Origin: Saccharomonospora marina XMU15
GTDB lineage: Bacteria > Actinomycetota > Actinomycetes > Mycobacteriales > Pseudonocardiaceae
DNA: 64,000 nt
Direction: 5' to 3'
Assembly: GCF_000244955.1 (NCBI RefSeq)
Contig: NZ_CM001439.1
Location: 1,950,628-2,014,627, forward strand
Shown: one piece after another, positions 1 through 8,516 of the stretch
Layout of the letters: every line of letters begins with the position of its first letter
Numbering within the stretch: the first letter of the stretch is position 1
Notes under the pieces: generated by a model
Databases searched by the model: none
What the model was told of the DNA's origin: nothing
What the model saw: the letters and a program-made list of their open reading frames with translations, nothing else
Made by a program: the position numbers and the translations under genes

Positions 1-412
1 CACCGATCCCGTGAGGCTGCTGTGCTTGTCGGTGACCGGGGTGCCGTCCACTTCGAGCCGCGTGAGGTGGTGCCGGTTGGCCTGCACCAGCTTCCCCAAG
101 CATCTCTTGGTCGCGAGTTCCCACCCCGAAGCCGCGTACACGACGTTCCGTCCGGCGATCAGTGGCCAAGTCGCGGACCTGCGCGGTCAGTCAACACGTT
201 CGGTCGATGCCCACAGCAACACGTGTGTGTCGAGCATCAGCCGACGTGGTATTTGCCTGCCACGCCGACAACTCTGGGACGTCTTCGCGCGCGATGACGA
301 CCTCGTCGCCCCGCTCGACGTCGGCCAAGATCGCGGGAAACCGCGTCTTGGCCTCCTGCACCTTCACTATCCGCCGCACGTATCCGATTGACTTCGTCAG
401 CCGGGTGGTCAA
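1..412 (-). pseudogene. decayed Phd/VapC-type toxin-antitoxin remnant
   Basis: Reading leftward from about 412, one frame gives a Phd/YefM-like antitoxin start (VQEAKTRFPAILADVERGDE, then VVIAR), which departs from the family pattern right after VVIAR. Starting at 238, a different frame opens with MLDTHVLLWA, the usual beginning of a PIN-domain VapC toxin, but hits a stop after 16 codons. A third frame, from about 153, resumes with typical PIN helix residues (YAASGWELATKRCLGKL). The parts are therefore in different frames and cannot give a working pair. The 3' end lies beyond the left window edge. The family call is by motif only. Confidence 0.6.
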
Positions 413-782
413 CGTTGGTCAAGTCTGCTTACCCGTCGCGTTGCCGAATTGGTGGCCCTGGCGGTGGCTGTACACCACGGCTTGTGGGTCCGCGCCCACG
501 GCTTCAAGGGCGACCTCACCAACATCGCCGACCCCTCCAGTGGCCAGAACGTCGGTGTCTGCCACCGGCTGTTCCAGGTCGAGGAGAACTCCCGGATGGC
601 AATCGGACCTGGCCGCCCGAACGCCGAAGCGGCGCGGTAACGAGTGGCGCGTCCGGCAGTTGCGTCGGGATCTGGACGTGCTCGCCGTTCAGACTCAGAG
701 CTGTCGGTTCGGTGCGACACGCTACCGCAGCCACTTCACCGATCTCCGGAAACGCTGGATCGGTTCGGGTCGGCGTCGAGAG
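413..782. other. 370-bp stretch without a supportable gene
   Basis: Short open frames exist on both strands, for example 449-640 on the plus strand. None has a recognisable domain, good ribosome binding site or convincing length. The stretch lies between a decayed toxin-antitoxin remnant and the DoxX-like gene, so it is probably eroded sequence. I see no repeat or RNA structure in it. Confidence 0.4.
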
Positions 783-1181
783 TCAGCCGCAGGACCACCC
801 GCCGAAGGACTCCGGGCCGAACCTGCCCCATGCGACGAACGCCGCCATGCCCAAGAACAGCAGGTCTCCCAGCGCGATGCTCCATTCCTTGCGCACGATC
901 CGTACCGTGACCGCGCCCGTCATCAGTAGCACGAGGCCACTTGCCGCCATTGGCACCAGCACAGGGGCGACGTCGAGTATCGGTGGAAGCAGCAGCCCGG
1001 CGACCGCAAGCAGTTTGATGATGCCGAGCACCTTGAGGAAGCCGGGACTGAAATCATCGACGTAATGCCAGTTCGGATGGACAGCACGAAATCGCTCTTT
1101 CGGCAGCACCAGTGCGGCGATGCCACCGCCGAGACAGGCCAACGAGAGCAGCCCTGTCACTATCCACAATATGACGTTCAC
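783..1181 (-). CDS. DoxX-like small integral membrane protein
   Basis: A 132-residue protein with four hydrophobic segments (about residues 5-27, 48-68, 72-95 and 103-120). The arrangement and the loop containing HPNWHYVDDFSPGFLK resemble the DoxX-like family of actinobacterial membrane proteins. Its biochemical role is not known. The start is GTG at 1181, supported by a GGAGG ribosome site four to five bases upstream. It stands alone between decayed stretches, so the context gives no function. Confidence 0.7.
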   Translation of the reverse strand: MNVILWIVTGLLSLACLGGGIAALVLPKERFRAVHPNWHYVDDFSPGFLKVLGIIKLLAVAGLLLPPILDVAPVLVPMAASGLVLLMTGAVTVRIVRKEWSIALGDLLFLGMAAFVAWGRFGPESFGGWSCG

Positions 1182-1774
1182 CAGTCCTCCTTGTCACCAG
1201 CCCACCGCCTACGGGCGAACTGCCGCACCCAAGACACCCGCCGGTCCGAAGTTGTGACACGAACGTCGATTCGTCGGGCGGCGCCGGTTGTGTCCCCGTC
1301 GTACGGGACCAAGCTCGCCGAAGTACCGGCTGCGTTAGAACCGCTTCGGTGCGCTCGCAAGGGAATCTCCATCCCCGCCGCGACATGCGCGATGGTCGGG
1401 GTGCGGCAACCGTCGATGGCCCGGCGTCGGCCCTCCGACGTCAGCGGTACGTTCTTACGCGTCGTGAGCCGCACGATTCTCCGCTGCTGTGTACGTCGTG
1501 ATGCGGTCTGCGTGGCCGCGGATAATGACCTTCTCGTCCCTCGCGGGCTGGTTGTCGACGACCGCAGCGTGCCCATCGCGGATTTCACGAGCCGCAGCAG
1601 CGAGCATTCGGTCGCTAAACACGATGTGGCCAGTCTCCAGTCGATATCTGCTCGCGCTTGCGCAGGGTAGCCGGCTGTGTTTGGGATCGGTTCGGAAACG
1701 TTGAGCAGGCCGGAACAGACGGCATCAAGTTTGGTGGTATCCATGGGGCCTTCCCAGGCGAGAAGCGATATGAG
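1182..1774. other. 593-bp stretch of probable relic coding sequence
   Basis: No intact gene is convincing here. On the minus strand, an N-terminal fragment beginning at 1744 (MDTTKLDAVCSGLLNVSEPI) is in one frame. A plausible continuation containing GHIVFSDRMLAAAAREIRDG, then a TAA stop, is in another frame. This looks like a short gene broken by a frameshift, but I do not recognise the family. The remainder up to the DoxX-like gene has no feature I can support. Confidence 0.35.
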
Positions 1775-3034
1775 CTAGTTGCTGAGATCGCGGGCGGCCT
1801 GGTAGCTGCTACGGCTGAGCGCGAGCACAACGAGCAGGCACAAGGCAGCGACGATTCCGGCAAACCAGCTCACGGCCGTGGTGAGGCTGACAGTGGTGGC
1901 GAGTATGCCGACGCCGAGGACGGGTAGGCCCACGCCCGTGTAGACGATGACGTAGAAGCTCGAGAGCACCTCGGCGCGACCGGCGTCAGGCGCCGCGTGG
2001 TTGACGGTGGTCAGTCCGCCGAGGAACACCAACCCATGGCCGATGCCTGCCAGGGCGGTGGCCACCAGAAGGAGCGCGAGTGAGGGGGCGCTCCCGACAA
2101 GTACGAGAAGTCCAAGGCCCAGCGCAAGGACCGATAACCCAACGAGCAGGAGGCGGCGTGGCGGTCGTCCGTAGGTAAGGATCTGAACGGTGGTCGAGCA
2201 GGCCAGCATCAGTGCCGCGGTTCCCCCGCCGAGTAACAGGTTCGTGCTGTTCGCGAGTGTCGCAACATAGGTCGGAATAAGCGTGAGGAACAGGCCGATG
2301 ACCGCGAAAGCCAGGAAGTTGGCTGTCCCGCTGGTCACGAACACCGCTCGCATCGTGGGCGGAATCGTTGGGTGTCGAGGTCGCCATCGGGTCCGTTGTT
2401 GCGTGGACGGCATCCGCATGACCGTGACAGCCGCGGGGATCAGCAGCACGATCTCGACGACGAACGGCACCACGTCAGGCGCCGTTGCGTATTCGGCGAG
2501 TAGTCCAGCCAGCACCGGACCCAGGCCCAGCCCGCCAACGGACGCCACGGTCGTGACCAGTGCGGCCTTGCGGTGGTTGCCGGAAGGTTCGAGTTCGCTG
2601 AGCGCAGCAGTCAACGCGCCGGACGCCGCGCCAACGGCAAGGCCCTGCAGGATGCGGGCGGCGAACAGCCACCCCGTGCCGGTTGCCAGCGCGAATCCGA
2701 GCGATCCCAACCCCGCCAGGACAAGAGCGGGCAGCAGAACACGGCGTCGCCCTACCGCATCCGAGAGCGGGCCGGCCACCAGCAAGGACGGGATGAGCAC
2801 GGCCACGTAGACGGCGAAGATCGACGTGACGACGAACGGCGAGAAGTCGAATTTCGTTGCGTAGCTGCGATACAGGGGTGTCGGCAGGTTCGTTCCGGTG
2901 AGCAGGATCAGCAGCGTGTAACCCGTGGCCCAAAACCGCCAGCCGCTCGCCCGACCGGCCTGCGAGCCCCGGCCGGACAGCTCCTCTGGATCACGCGACC
3001 GGGCCGCCTCGGTAGCGGTGGCGTCCTTCGCCAT
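1775..3034 (-). CDS. major facilitator superfamily transporter
   Basis: A 419-residue polytopic membrane protein, the usual MFS length, with about twelve hydrophobic helices. The loop between helices two and three carries GPLSDAVGRRRVLL, the classic MFS signature. It is probably a drug or small-molecule exporter, but the substrate cannot be read from sequence. ATG at 3034 was chosen over the longer upstream frame because the upstream part runs through the operators and into the divergent regulator gene. That arrangement makes it the likely target of the ArsR-type regulator at 3114. Confidence 0.85.
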   Translation of the reverse strand: MAKDATATEAARSRDPEELSGRGSQAGRASGWRFWATGYTLLILLTGTNLPTPLYRSYATKFDFSPFVVTSIFAVYVAVLIPSLLVAGPLSDAVGRRRVLLPALVLAGLGSLGFALATGTGWLFAARILQGLAVGAASGALTAALSELEPSGNHRKAALVTTVASVGGLGLGPVLAGLLAEYATAPDVVPFVVEIVLLIPAAVTVMRMPSTQQRTRWRPRHPTIPPTMRAVFVTSGTANFLAFAVIGLFLTLIPTYVATLANSTNLLLGGGTAALMLACSTTVQILTYGRPPRRLLLVGLSVLALGLGLLVLVGSAPSLALLLVATALAGIGHGLVFLGGLTTVNHAAPDAGRAEVLSSFYVIVYTGVGLPVLGVGILATTVSLTTAVSWFAGIVAALCLLVVLALSRSSYQAARDLSN

Positions 3035-3047
3035 GTGCCCCTCCCGT

Positions 3048-3092
3048 ATGTTCGTAGATGCCGAACATAACAGAAGTTCGTGTGCGCCGAAC
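3048..3092. promoter_or_regulatory. tandem inverted-repeat operator between MFS and ArsR genes
   Basis: Two inverted repeats with the same design lie in the divergent promoter region. ATGTTCG and CGAACAT (3048-3054, 3062-3068) and GTTCG and CGAAC (3076-3080, 3088-3092) each flank a seven-base spacer. Their centres are 26 bp apart. This is the expected layout for a dimeric winged-helix repressor controlling both itself and the exporter. The repeats are seen directly. The binding protein is inferred. Confidence 0.6.
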
Positions 3093-3113
3093 ATGTTGGG
3101 TACGGTGGAAGCC

Positions 3114-3461
3114 ATGGCAAGTAGGACCGCGACCAAGCTCGTGCACCCAGAGCGGCACGAGCTGGAGTTCACGACAGTGATGGCAGCGCTGGCCGACCCT
3201 GTCCGACTGGCGATCGTCGCTCGACTTGCCGAGGTCGAGCCGGAGGGGGAGCTGGCCTGTATGACATTCGCGCTGCCGGTGAGCAAGTCCACCCAGAGCG
3301 GGCACTTCAAGACGCTGCGCGAGGCAGGCGTGATTCACCAACGAGATGAAGGGACCAGGAAGCTGAATCGGCTACGGCGCGAGGACCTCGACGCTCGCTT
3401 CCCCGGCCTTCTCGACCTCGCCATCCCTCAAGGGCGCGACGTCATCGCCAGTTGGGCGTAA
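3114..3461 (+). CDS. ArsR-type winged-helix repressor
   Basis: A 115-residue protein with an ArsR-family helix-turn-helix: ALADPVRLAIVARL at the N-terminal helix, and STQSGHFKTLREAGVIHQRD as recognition helix plus wing. No obvious metal-binding cysteine pair is present, so it may sense an organic ligand. It is divergent from the MFS gene and the paired inverted repeats lie directly upstream, which suggests autoregulation and control of export. The start is the ATG at 3114, which fits family length. Confidence 0.8.
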   Translation: MASRTATKLVHPERHELEFTTVMAALADPVRLAIVARLAEVEPEGELACMTFALPVSKSTQSGHFKTLREAGVIHQRDEGTRKLNRLRREDLDARFPGLLDLAIPQGRDVIASWA

Positions 3462-3595
3462 CTGAGCCCCACGCCCCGGCAACGGCGTCGACCGACGCGG
3501 GTAGCCCACGGCCCAGGGCACTCGCCACAGCGGCTCCTGCCCAAGCTCATGCCGTTCGCCAGGTCGGTCGGAGGATTCGCTGCTCTCTGCGCGGC

Positions 3596-4700
3596 TCACT
3601 GCCGACGGCGGGGGCTAGGAGCAGCCGAACCCTTCAGTCGCCTATTCGTCGGCTGGCCGGGCTGACTGACCTCTCGAAGGACCGCCCAGGCGTCGGCCAC
3701 CGGCCCGAGATGCCGCAGCTTGTCGGGGTTGAGCACAGCCCGAATGGTCTGTACCTGACCGTCGAGGATGTCCAGTCTAAGCGCGTTGACCGCGTGGTCG
3801 TGGCGGTCCCGAAAGACCGCTCCAAGTTGGCCGTTGAGCTCGCGCAGCTCCACCTTCCCGCCTATCAGTTCGAACGGCGTCATCATCGCGGCCAGAACCT
3901 GGCCACGTTGCCTGGCGCGAAGATGCCGTTGCCCCACAAGGGAGCGTTACCGCCGCTGTCGGCGATCATCATCCGGACGTCAGCGGTCAGGAAACCCGGT
4001 AGCCCATAGACATCACCTCGCCGGAAGGCGTCGAAGAACCGATCGGCAAGTGCGTCTCGTTCGCGACGGTCCGCTTCGAACCGTGCGCGTCCGGCGGCCA
4101 TGTGCCGGCATGCCCCCACCAGAATCTGCCTGCACGCCGCCTCGGACCTGCCCGCCGTAGCGGCAATGTCGGCGAAGCCGAAACCGATGACGTCGCGCAG
4201 TACGAAGACCGCGCGCTCGAGCGGAGTGAGCCGCTCGAGCAGTAACAGGGCCGCCATGGAAACGGATTCCGCGAGTTCCGCGCACGCTCCGGTTGGTCGT
4301 AGGGATCTGCCAGCAGCGGTTCCGGGAACCATCCCCGACCTACTGCTCCCGCCGAACGCGCACGGAGCGCAGTATGTCGATCGCGATCCTGGACACCGCG
4401 ACCGACAGGAACGCCTTCGTGGAGGTCGGCTCGATCGGGTAGGACCGAAACCGCCGCCACGCTTCCTGGACGGCGTCCTCTGCCTCGCTCACGCTACCGA
4501 GGAGCCGGTAGGCGATGGAGGTCTCGTCGGCTTGCTCGAGGACCTGACACGCCGTTCGGTACGCACTCGGCTTCATGGCCGCCAGCGAAGCCCGCACGTG
4601 ATCGGCAGCGATCGTGCCGCGGAGCGAGTCACGGAACGCGTCCGTGAACCAGGTGTTCAGCGTGGCTTCGCCAGATGCACGATGTAGTAGCCGCTGCGGC
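3596..4700 (-). pseudogene. frameshifted ECF sigma factor (SigJ/ECF41-like) remnant
   Basis: Pieces of one ECF sigma factor occur in order on the minus strand but in different frames. Region 2 (SVSEAEDAVQEAWRRFRSY and on) is at 4340-4597. The linker GWFPEPLLADP lies near 4310, followed by region 4 (LTPLERAVFVLRDVIGFGF). A SnoaL-like C-terminal domain then changes frame near 3900. At least three frameshifts or deletions are needed to join them. The 5' end runs without a break into a segment (TWFTDAFRDS, then KPSAYRTACQVLEQAD) that looks like the tail of an alpha/beta hydrolase. This is a deletion scar, not a functional gene. Confidence 0.7.
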
Positions 4701-4732
4701 GACGATCTCCGTCTTCGGCTCCTGGTGGCAAC

Positions 4733-5371
4733 TCAAGTCGCGTCGCGGGCCGGTCGGGCGGCGAGGCCGCCGATGAGGAGGTCGACGATCTGGTTGGACA
4801 GGTCGTCGACCACCTCGGCCGGCTGGTCGTCGGCCTTTCGGTACCACATGTCGACGGCGTTGAGGCTACTGAGCAGTGTTCGGGTCGCCAGTGCCGCGTC
4901 GATCGTCCTCAGTGAGCCGTCGGCGATTCCCTCGGAGACCACCTGGCGAAACATCTGCTCGTAGTCGTGCCTGAGTTTGTTGAGGGACTTCAGTGCCTCG
5001 CGCTGGCGCGGCTTCAGCGCGGCCGACGACTGGGCGCGCACACCCTCGTGCACGACGTCGTGATAGGCGAGGTCGGTCATCAGGTTGCGCACGTGGGCGA
5101 CGGACATGGCCACCAGTCGCTCGCGGCCGGTGCCTTGGCTGTCCGCGTGCGGTTCGACCTTCGCGCGGACGCGCCGCATGCCCTCCTCGTACACGGCGAG
5201 GAAGAGGTCGAACTTGGACCGGAAGTGGTAGTAGATGAGCCCCTTCGTCGCACCGACTTCTTCCGCGATGTCGTCGAGCGTGGTGCTGCCGAACCCGCGG
5301 ACCTGGAACGCTTCCGCGGCGGCGTCCAGGATGCGCCGCTTGGTGTCGATGTCCGCGCCGGGACCGGTCAA
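4733..5371 (-). CDS. TetR-family transcriptional regulator
   Basis: A 212-residue TetR repressor. The N-terminal helix-turn-helix is clear (ILDAAAEAFQVRGFGSTTLD, then IAEEVGATKGLIYYHFRSK), followed by an all-helical ligand domain. The TTG start at 5371 is supported by a GGAGG ribosome site six bases upstream. It is divergent from the symporter/LLM/SMP-30 operon, and an ATACT-GAGT-AGTAT inverted repeat lies in the shared promoter region. It is therefore the probable local repressor of that operon. The inducer is unknown. Confidence 0.85.
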   Translation of the reverse strand: MTGPGADIDTKRRILDAAAEAFQVRGFGSTTLDDIAEEVGATKGLIYYHFRSKFDLFLAVYEEGMRRVRAKVEPHADSQGTGRERLVAMSVAHVRNLMTDLAYHDVVHEGVRAQSSAALKPRQREALKSLNKLRHDYEQMFRQVVSEGIADGSLRTIDAALATRTLLSSLNAVDMWYRKADDQPAEVVDDLSNQIVDLLIGGLAARPARDAT

Positions 5372-5446
5372 CTTCCGCCTCCAACGGTCATGGTCATTGC
5401 CACCATCATCGCACCGCCACGCGAGCGCTGCCTGTCACATCGGGCG

Positions 5447-5487
5447 TTGACTTGTGGTGCTCACCTTCCCATAATACTGAGTAGTAT
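5447..5487 (+). promoter_or_regulatory. sigma-70-like promoter overlapped by a TetR-type operator
   Basis: TTGACT (5447-5452) and CATAAT (5470-5475) are separated by 17 bases, a good vegetative promoter for the plus-strand operon beginning at 5566. The palindrome ATACT-GAGT-AGTAT (5474-5487) overlaps the -10 element, where a bound repressor would block RNA polymerase. The TetR gene reads away from this site. Both elements are visible; the regulator-site pairing is inferred. Confidence 0.6.
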
Positions 5488-5565
5488 CGCTGATGGGAGG
5501 CGATTTCGGGGTCCCAGGCGCGGCCCTGTCCGTCCTGCTCGCACGGCTGTCGCAAGGGGTTCGGC

Positions 5566-7044
5566 ATGACACCGGTCGTCATCATCGTGCTGGTCTACTT
5601 CGCCGTCATGTTCGCGATCGGCTACTGGGCCAAGTCCCGCATGAAGTCGTCAAGAGACTTCCTGGTGGCGGGTCAGACGCTCGGCTTCTTCGTGATGGCG
5701 ATCGGTACGTTCTCCTCCATCCAAAGTGGCTTCGGAATGATCGGCCATACCGCCAACACCTACTCGTGGGGCGTGCAGGCCGTTGTGGCGGCCGCGTTTC
5801 TGGTTCCGTTGGCGTTCGCCGTCTCCTGGTTCCTGCTCGGGTCGCGCCTTTACCGGCTGGCCCGCGAGTACGAGGTCTACTCGATACCCGACGTCATCCG
5901 GATCCGGTACCCGGGCAGGTGGGCGCACCTTTCGATGTCGGTGGCCATGTTCGTGGGTTCCGTCGCGTACATGACCGCGCAGGTCACCGCGACCGGCGTG
6001 ATCATGAGCCTGATCTTCGGCACCTCGGTCACCGTCGGCGCCCTGATCGGGTCCGCGGTGGTGGCGCTCTACACCGTCGCGGGCGGCATGCTGGCCGGCG
6101 CCTGGACCGACTTCCTGCAGGGCCTGCTGATGGTCGTCATGTCCATCGGGACATTCTTCGTGGCGACCAGCACGGTCGGCGGGTGGGGCACCATGCTCGA
6201 CACCATCGCCGCCCATGACATCGACTTCCTACGCCTGGACGCGTCCCAGCCGTTGACCTACGTCTACACGTTCATCGTCATGGCGGTGCTGGGCACCGTG
6301 GCCCAACCACAGCTGATCGCCAAATTCCTGATGCTGCGTTCCTCGTCGGAGCTGAAATGGGGAGCGCTGGTCGCCTCGCTGGCCTACGGGGTCACGACGC
6401 TGTTCGCGCTCAGCGTCGGTCTGTCGACGCGGGCACTCACCATCGAAGGCCGAGCGCCCGAACTGGAGAACATCGACAACACCACGACCTGGTTCTTCGA
6501 CAACATGGTGTCACCGGTGTTCGCCGGATTCGTGCTCGCGGGCCTGCTCGCGGCGATCATGTCCAGCGCCAACTCGTTCATCGCCGTCGGTGCGTCGGCG
6601 CTGATGCGCGATCTGACCAGTGCCCTCGGCATCCGGGTTCGCGACGAGGTGCGTTGGGCGCGCCTGGCAAGCGTTCTCGTCGTCGGCTGCGCCCTGGTCT
6701 TCGCTCTGTACCTGTCCCAGGTGGTGTTCCTGCTCGGAGCGATCGGCTGGGCGGCGTTCGCGGCGGCCATCTTCGGTCCACTCGTTCTCGGGCTGTACTG
6801 GCGGCGTGCGACGGGCCTGGCGACCACCGTGGCCATCGGCTTCGGCGTAGTGGCGAACCTCGCGTCGACCGTCCTCACCGCCCAAGAGGTGATCACTTTG
6901 CCCACCTACATCCAGACCGGCGGCCTCATCACGTGCCTGGGGATAGTGCTGTTCATCGTCGTTTCGGTCGCCGTACCGTCGCGGGACTCGCTCGACAGAT
7001 TCGTGGACATGAACCGGCCGCGCGGGTCGAAGAGCCTGGTGTAG
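5566..7044 (+). CDS. sodium:solute symporter (SSS family)
   Basis: A 492-residue membrane protein with about 13 hydrophobic segments and the SSS family layout: an early helix with YFAVMFAIGYWAKSRMKSSR, the DFLVAGQTLGFFVMAIGTF segment, and a LAAIMSSANSFI stretch near residue 330 matching the family signature. It should import an organic solute with Na+; the substrate is unknown. It opens an operon with a small membrane protein, an LLM oxidoreductase and a lactonase, so the imported compound is probably oxidised and hydrolysed by these. TetR control is likely. Confidence 0.85.
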   Translation: MTPVVIIVLVYFAVMFAIGYWAKSRMKSSRDFLVAGQTLGFFVMAIGTFSSIQSGFGMIGHTANTYSWGVQAVVAAAFLVPLAFAVSWFLLGSRLYRLAREYEVYSIPDVIRIRYPGRWAHLSMSVAMFVGSVAYMTAQVTATGVIMSLIFGTSVTVGALIGSAVVALYTVAGGMLAGAWTDFLQGLLMVVMSIGTFFVATSTVGGWGTMLDTIAAHDIDFLRLDASQPLTYVYTFIVMAVLGTVAQPQLIAKFLMLRSSSELKWGALVASLAYGVTTLFALSVGLSTRALTIEGRAPELENIDNTTTWFFDNMVSPVFAGFVLAGLLAAIMSSANSFIAVGASALMRDLTSALGIRVRDEVRWARLASVLVVGCALVFALYLSQVVFLLGAIGWAAFAAAIFGPLVLGLYWRRATGLATTVAIGFGVVANLASTVLTAQEVITLPTYIQTGGLITCLGIVLFIVVSVAVPSRDSLDRFVDMNRPRGSKSLV

Positions 7045-7097
7045 GCCGGTTCCCGCTGCCCAACCGCCGTAGCCGACGTCGACCGAGAGGTGATCTG

Positions 7098-7505
7098 ATG
7101 AGTGTCGATCGCGTAGACCGGCTGGTGCTGTCCTGCTTCGTGGTCACGACTACCGCCATCGTCGGCATGGTCTTCGACTACTGGCAGCTCGTCTACTACT
7201 CGATCCCGATACTGACCGTGCTGTTCATGCTGATGGGCGCGCTCAACAGGAAGCAGCGGTGGCCAGGCGCGCCGGTGATCGGCGTCATCGCGTTCGGGGC
7301 GTCGTTCCTCGCTCTCTTCGTGATCGCGGACGTGGCGCTGTATGCCGACAGCCGCATCGGCGGGCTTCCCGCGGCGACAGCGGTGTTCCTGTACGTGATC
7401 TGGCCCGTGACCACCGTCGCGGCGCCGCTGCTGTTCGCCTGGGTGTACCACAACTGGTTGCGCCACGACGTCGAGGACGCGGAACCGGAGCCGGTTGCCC
7501 GATAG
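7098..7505 (+). CDS. small membrane protein accompanying the symporter
   Basis: A 135-residue protein with four predicted hydrophobic helices (about residues 8-28, 31-47, 56-78 and 88-113) and an acidic C-terminal tail. SSS transporters are often paired with a short membrane partner, and the position directly after the symporter suggests that role. No specific family is recognised. The ATG at 7098 has an AGAGG ribosome site upstream. Function is inferred from position only. Confidence 0.65.
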   Translation: MSVDRVDRLVLSCFVVTTTAIVGMVFDYWQLVYYSIPILTVLFMLMGALNRKQRWPGAPVIGVIAFGASFLALFVIADVALYADSRIGGLPAATAVFLYVIWPVTTVAAPLLFAWVYHNWLRHDVEDAEPEPVAR

Positions 7506-7517
7506 CAGGGAGGACAC

Positions 7518-8516
7518 ATGGACGTCTCGTGCGCTTTCGCCACCGCTTTGGACTCTGCTGACAACATCGCGCTGGCCGAACGGCTCGGCTACCACCGCGC
7601 CTGGGTCTACGACACTCCCCAGCAGAGCCCGGACGTGTGGATGACCCTGGCGCTGGCGGCCGAGCGCACCGAACGCATCGGTCTCGGCCCGGGAGTGCTC
7701 GTTCCCAGCCTGCGGCACCCGATGGTCAACGCGGCGGCGACCGCGACACTCGCCGCGCTGGCGCCGGGGCGGGTGGCAGTGGCGTTCGGGACGGGGTTCA
7801 CCGGTCGCCGCGCGATGGGTTACGGACCGATCCGCTGGTCGTTCATGGAGTCCTACCTCCGCGCTTTTCGGGGGCTGCTGCGTGGCGACGTCGTCGAGTG
7901 GGAAGGCGCCCGGATGCGGATGCTGCACCCGGCCGGTCATGCGCCGCCGCGCCCCGTCGAGGTCCCGATCCTCGTGGGCGCGCTCGGGCCGAAAGGCAAC
8001 AAGGTGGCGCGCGAGCTCGGTGACGGCCTGTTCGCCACGCTGCGGCCGCCTGCCTTCATGACCGAGCATTCCTGGGTCGCCTACCTGGAGTGGGGCACCG
8101 TGCTCGACGAGGGTGAGGACACGCATTCGGAGCACGCTCGCGAGGCGGCGGGGCCCGGTTGGGCGCTGTCGTTGCACGGTGCCTACGAGTTCGGTGGTCC
8201 CGAAGCCGTGCGCACGCTCGCGGGCGGGAAGGAATGGCTGGGAGTCATCGAGCGCTCCCGGAAGCAGCGGCGGCACCTCGCCGTCCACTCCGGACATTGC
8301 GTCGAGCTGAACGCCGCGGACGAGGCGGCCTGGTACGCGGGGGGCAGCGGCACGTTGTGTGAGGTGACGTTGAGCGGGACGCGCGAGGCCATCCGTCGCA
8401 AGCTCGATGACTATCGCGCCCGTGGCGTTACCGAAGTCGTCTACCAACCCTGCGGTCCCGATGTCCAGCGTGAGCTGGAGCGGTTTCTGGAGGTAGCGAA
8501 ATCTGATGAGTCGTGA
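7518..8516 (+). CDS. LLM-class flavin/F420-dependent oxidoreductase
   Basis: A 332-residue luciferase-like (LLM) TIM-barrel oxidoreductase. The early strand-helix ALAERLGYHRAWVYDTPQQS, the segment RTERIGLGPGVLVPSLRHP and the later VPILVGALGPKGNKVARELG are typical of the F420-dependent branch. The reaction is oxidation or reduction of an organic substrate using F420H2 or FMNH2, and the two cofactors cannot be separated here. It lies 12 bp after the small membrane protein and overlaps the SMP-30 gene, so it acts in the same pathway. Confidence 0.8.
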   Translation: MDVSCAFATALDSADNIALAERLGYHRAWVYDTPQQSPDVWMTLALAAERTERIGLGPGVLVPSLRHPMVNAAATATLAALAPGRVAVAFGTGFTGRRAMGYGPIRWSFMESYLRAFRGLLRGDVVEWEGARMRMLHPAGHAPPRPVEVPILVGALGPKGNKVARELGDGLFATLRPPAFMTEHSWVAYLEWGTVLDEGEDTHSEHAREAAGPGWALSLHGAYEFGGPEAVRTLAGGKEWLGVIERSRKQRRHLAVHSGHCVELNAADEAAWYAGGSGTLCEVTLSGTREAIRRKLDDYRARGVTEVVYQPCGPDVQRELERFLEVAKSDES

